7,398 nucleotides of DNA, taken from NCBI GenBank assembly GCA_002730485.1, contig PCAH01000068.1, positions 1-7,398 of the forward strand, in the 5' to 3' direction. Positions 5,522-7,398 of this stretch are shown here, in pieces (position 1 is the first letter of the stretch; every line of letters begins with the position of its first letter). This stretch comes from Dehalococcoidia bacterium. GTDB taxonomy: Bacteria; Chloroflexota; Dehalococcoidia; UBA3495. The position numbers and the translations under genes were made by a program. The notes below the pieces were generated by a model. The model searched no databases. It saw only the letters and a program-made list of their open reading frames with translations, and was not told where the DNA came from.

Positions 5522-6937
5522 ATGAGCGCTGAACTTGCTTTCGTGTCCGCCGTGGAATTGGCCAAGAGCATCCGCGAAAAAAAGGTCTCGTCATTGGAAG
5601 CCACCGAGAATTTCTTCCAGCGCATCGACCAACTGGATTCCAAGTTGAACTCATACCTGACCCTCTGCCGCGACCAGGCCCTGGCCGACGCCAGGGCAGC
5701 CGACGCCGCAGTTCAGCAGGGCGCGGAGTTGGGGCCACTCCACGGTGTGCCGATATCCATCAAGGATTTGGAGACGACCAAAGGCGTGGTCACCACCATG
5801 GGGTCGGCGATCTTCAAGGACCGGGTTCCGGACATGGATTCCATCGTGGTGGAGCGGGTAAAGGCGTCCGGCGCCATAATCCTGGGCAAGACCAACACGC
5901 CCGAGTTTGGCCAATCGGGCACCACCGATAACAAACTGGGCGAACCCTGCCGCAACCCCTGGAACACCGAGCGAACTCCGGGCGGGTCCAGTGGCGGCGC
6001 AGCGGCGGCCCTGGCAGCGGGTCTTTGCACGCTGTCCATGGGCACCGACGGCGGCGGGTCCGTCCGCATCCCGGCCAGCTTCACTGGCCTGTTCGGCATC
6101 AAACCCACCCAGGGCCGAGTGCCCCGTTTCGGCGGCTACGGTCGGCCGTCGGCAAATCATTTCTCCCAGTCGGGGCCAATCACCCGCACTGTGGCCGACT
6201 CCGCATTGCTGTTGCAGGTGATTGCCGGGCCTGATACCAGAGATGTCACATCCATCCGCCAACCTGCCCCTGATTTCAGCGTCAGTCTGGACGCTGGTGT
6301 TAATGGTATGCGCCTGGCCTGGAGCAGCAACCTTGGTTACGCGGCAGTCGACCCGGAAGTCGTCGAGGTCACAAAAAAGGCCGCTATGGCCTTTACAGGC
6401 ATGGGCGCCAGCGTCGATGATGCCAAACTTCAGTTGGAAGACCCCTTTGAAACCTTCTGGAACGTTTTCTCCACGGCGGCTTATACGTCTTATGGACTCC
6501 TGCTGGCCGACCACCGGGACGACCTCTCCGACATTGGACTTATGTCCATCGAGCATGGGCAGCAGACCACTGGAGCCGACATGTCTCGGGCCATCTACGA
6601 GGTGGACCGGCTGGGCCGAAGACTGGAAGAGTTCTTCGACAACTTTGACCTGCTGCTGACCCCGACCATGGCTGTGCCAGCATTCCCGATCGAACAGCGA
6701 CCCAGCGTCATCGGCGGCAAGACGGTAGAGCCTTTCTGGGGGTTCCTGCCCTTCACCTACCCCATCAACATCAGCGGCCAGACTGCCGCCAGCGTTCCCT
6801 GCGGATTTTCCTCAGACGGAATGCCCATCGGCCTCCACATAGTCGGGCCTCGCGGCTCGGAGGGGAAAGTGCTTCAAGCCAGCGCTGCCTTTGAGCAGGC
6901 ATACCCGTGGATCGGAGAGAGACCGGAAGTCTCCTAG
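5522..6937 (+). CDS. Amidase-signature family hydrolase
   Basis: A 471-residue enzyme of the amidase signature family, which hydrolyses carboxylic amides to acid and ammonia or amine through a Ser-cisSer-Lys triad. All three residues are visible: Lys81 in GVPISIKD, cis-Ser156 in TPGGSSGG, and nucleophile Ser180 in GTDGGGSVRIP. The spacing (75 and 24 residues) is that of GatA and fatty-acid amide hydrolases. GLFGIKPTQGRVP (189-201) and the C-terminal GMPIGLHIVGP block are also conserved, and the length is normal. It is probably not GatA: no gatB or gatC is adjacent, and the tail PWIGERPEVS is like generic amidases. The substrate is unknown. No signal peptide is seen, so it is cytoplasmic. It has a strong ribosome-binding site and is transcribed divergently from the AcoX-like/permease operon. 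Confidence 0.9.
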   Translation: MSAELAFVSAVELAKSIREKKVSSLEATENFFQRIDQLDSKLNSYLTLCRDQALADARAADAAVQQGAELGPLHGVPISIKDLETTKGVVTTMGSAIFKDRVPDMDSIVVERVKASGAIILGKTNTPEFGQSGTTDNKLGEPCRNPWNTERTPGGSSGGAAAALAAGLCTLSMGTDGGGSVRIPASFTGLFGIKPTQGRVPRFGGYGRPSANHFSQSGPITRTVADSALLLQVIAGPDTRDVTSIRQPAPDFSVSLDAGVNGMRLAWSSNLGYAAVDPEVVEVTKKAAMAFTGMGASVDDAKLQLEDPFETFWNVFSTAAYTSYGLLLADHRDDLSDIGLMSIEHGQQTTGADMSRAIYEVDRLGRRLEEFFDNFDLLLTPTMAVPAFPIEQRPSVIGGKTVEPFWGFLPFTYPINISGQTAASVPCGFSSDGMPIGLHIVGPRGSEGKVLQASAAFEQAYPWIGERPEVS

Positions 6938-6963
6938 GTTCCATCTGCCCATCTTGAGCCTGG

Positions 6964-6983
6964 CATCTTGATTAATCAAGATG
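6964..6983. promoter_or_regulatory. Perfect 20-bp palindrome over the ribosome-binding region of the zinc-ribbon gene
   Basis: CATCTTGATT is followed immediately by its exact reverse complement AATCAAGATG. The palindrome lies in the 52-bp gap between the amidase stop and the zinc-ribbon ATG, and its right arm covers positions -16 to -7 before that ATG. It has the form of a site for a dimeric helix-turn-helix repressor (the TTGATTAATCAA core resembles MarR- or TetR-type operators in style only). As RNA it could fold to an 8-bp stem with a TTAA loop and hide the ribosome-binding region. No T-run follows, so it is not a standard terminator for the amidase. Confidence 0.5.
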
Positions 6984-6989
6984 TGAGCC

Positions 6990-7343
6990 ATGCTGAACCA
7001 GAAAAGACAGCGGCCGATTCCAGTTACCAGCTCCGACCGGGAGACGCTGGAACAATATAAACAGGCCTATGAGGAGATAACCGGTACCGAAGGCGGGGAC
7101 TGGGGTGCCTTCTTACGCGGAGCGTTGTTGCTTGGCTTGGCGGCAGTCGACGTCTATCAACTGTCGCGGGTGATCGAACGCAAGGGCAGCTCGGCGACCG
7201 TCCGCTGCGCAAAATGCTTCACCAGATTCCTGATGGCGATACCGGACGGCGTCGCAGGCGCACTGCAGATAGAGTGTCCGCAATGCAGCACAGGCTTGGT
7301 CATACCCCTGACGATCCAAAAGGCGTCAGGAAAGGCTGAATAG
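6990..7343 (+). CDS. Small zinc-ribbon protein of unknown function
   Basis: A 117-residue protein that I cannot assign to a named family. Residues 1-35 are polar and probably helical (SSDRETLEQYKQAYEEITG). Residues 39-57 (GAFLRGALLLGLAAVDVYQL region) form a hydrophobic helix interrupted by Arg43 and Asp54, so it is more likely buried or amphipathic than membrane-spanning. Residues 73-99 carry two CxxC knuckles, C73/C76 (RCAKC) and C96/C99 (ECPQC), 19 residues apart, with aromatic and hydrophobic residues between them, as in a zinc ribbon. The tail is basic. A role in DNA or protein binding is inferred only from the zinc ribbon. The start is the ATG at 6990; no clear Shine-Dalgarno is free of the palindrome at 6964-6983. 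It lies 52 bp after the amidase on the same strand and may be co-transcribed with it. Confidence 0.7.
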   Translation: MLNQKRQRPIPVTSSDRETLEQYKQAYEEITGTEGGDWGAFLRGALLLGLAAVDVYQLSRVIERKGSSATVRCAKCFTRFLMAIPDGVAGALQIECPQCSTGLVIPLTIQKASGKAE

Positions 7344-7398
7344 CCTTCTCAAAGCGATTTACTGGCTCGCCGCTATTTTCTGTTTCAACAGCGGGATC

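Noticed and set aside
5651..6556. Minus-strand open frame of 301 codons inside the amidase
   Set aside because: The amidase on the other strand has all catalytic motifs. The antisense frame has no domain-like pattern and arises from high-GC codon use.
7355..7397. CCGCT...AGCGG inverted repeat after the zinc-ribbon gene as a terminator
   Set aside because: The stem is 5 bp with a loop of about 15 nt and no T-run before the window ends, which is too weak to call.

Overview
The window comes from a bacterium with moderately high GC and Shine-Dalgarno-led genes. The combination of a CSLREA/choice-of-anchor-Q/thrombospondin-type-3 surface protein, an AcoX-like NAD-kinase-fold protein, a TSUP permease and an amidase-signature hydrolase is reminiscent of environmental Chloroflexota (Dehalococcoidia/SAR202-like genomes). 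That assignment is an impression from family content, not a demonstrated placement. No RNA gene, insertion sequence, CRISPR array or phage gene was recognised.

Positions 1-3344 (minus strand) hold one very large secreted or cell-surface protein gene that runs off the left edge. Its parts, in order, are a signal peptide, a CSLREA-type N-terminal motif, a right-handed beta-helix built of GGGI/GGGL rungs, a choice-of-anchor-Q-like segment, and more than 26 calcium-binding thrombospondin-type-3 (TSP3) units. The reading frame is broken three times: a one-base shift near 3066-3069, an in-frame TGA at 109-111 and an in-frame TAA at 13-15. Everything around the breaks still reads as normal repeat protein, so this is either a very young pseudogene or a sequence carrying assembly errors.

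Positions 3345-3601 are non-coding and contain a near-perfect 21-nt inverted repeat. Positions 3602-5361 (minus strand) are a tight two-gene operon: an AcoX-like protein with the GGDGT signature, then 8 nt later a TauE/SafE (TSUP) permease. Both genes appear to start with TTG. A 160-bp divergent intergenic region separates this operon from a plus-strand amidase (5522-6937) with an intact Lys-Ser-Ser catalytic triad. A small zinc-ribbon protein (6990-7343) follows, and its ribosome-binding region is covered by a perfect 20-bp palindrome.

Functionally, the AcoX-like protein and permease are probably co-expressed, and the amidase shares their control region divergently. No pathway can be assigned from the window alone. 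I found no convincing undescribed multi-gene system. The most interesting items are the triple-disrupted but otherwise conserved surface-protein gene, the higher-order organisation of its TSP3 array, and the two strong palindromes.
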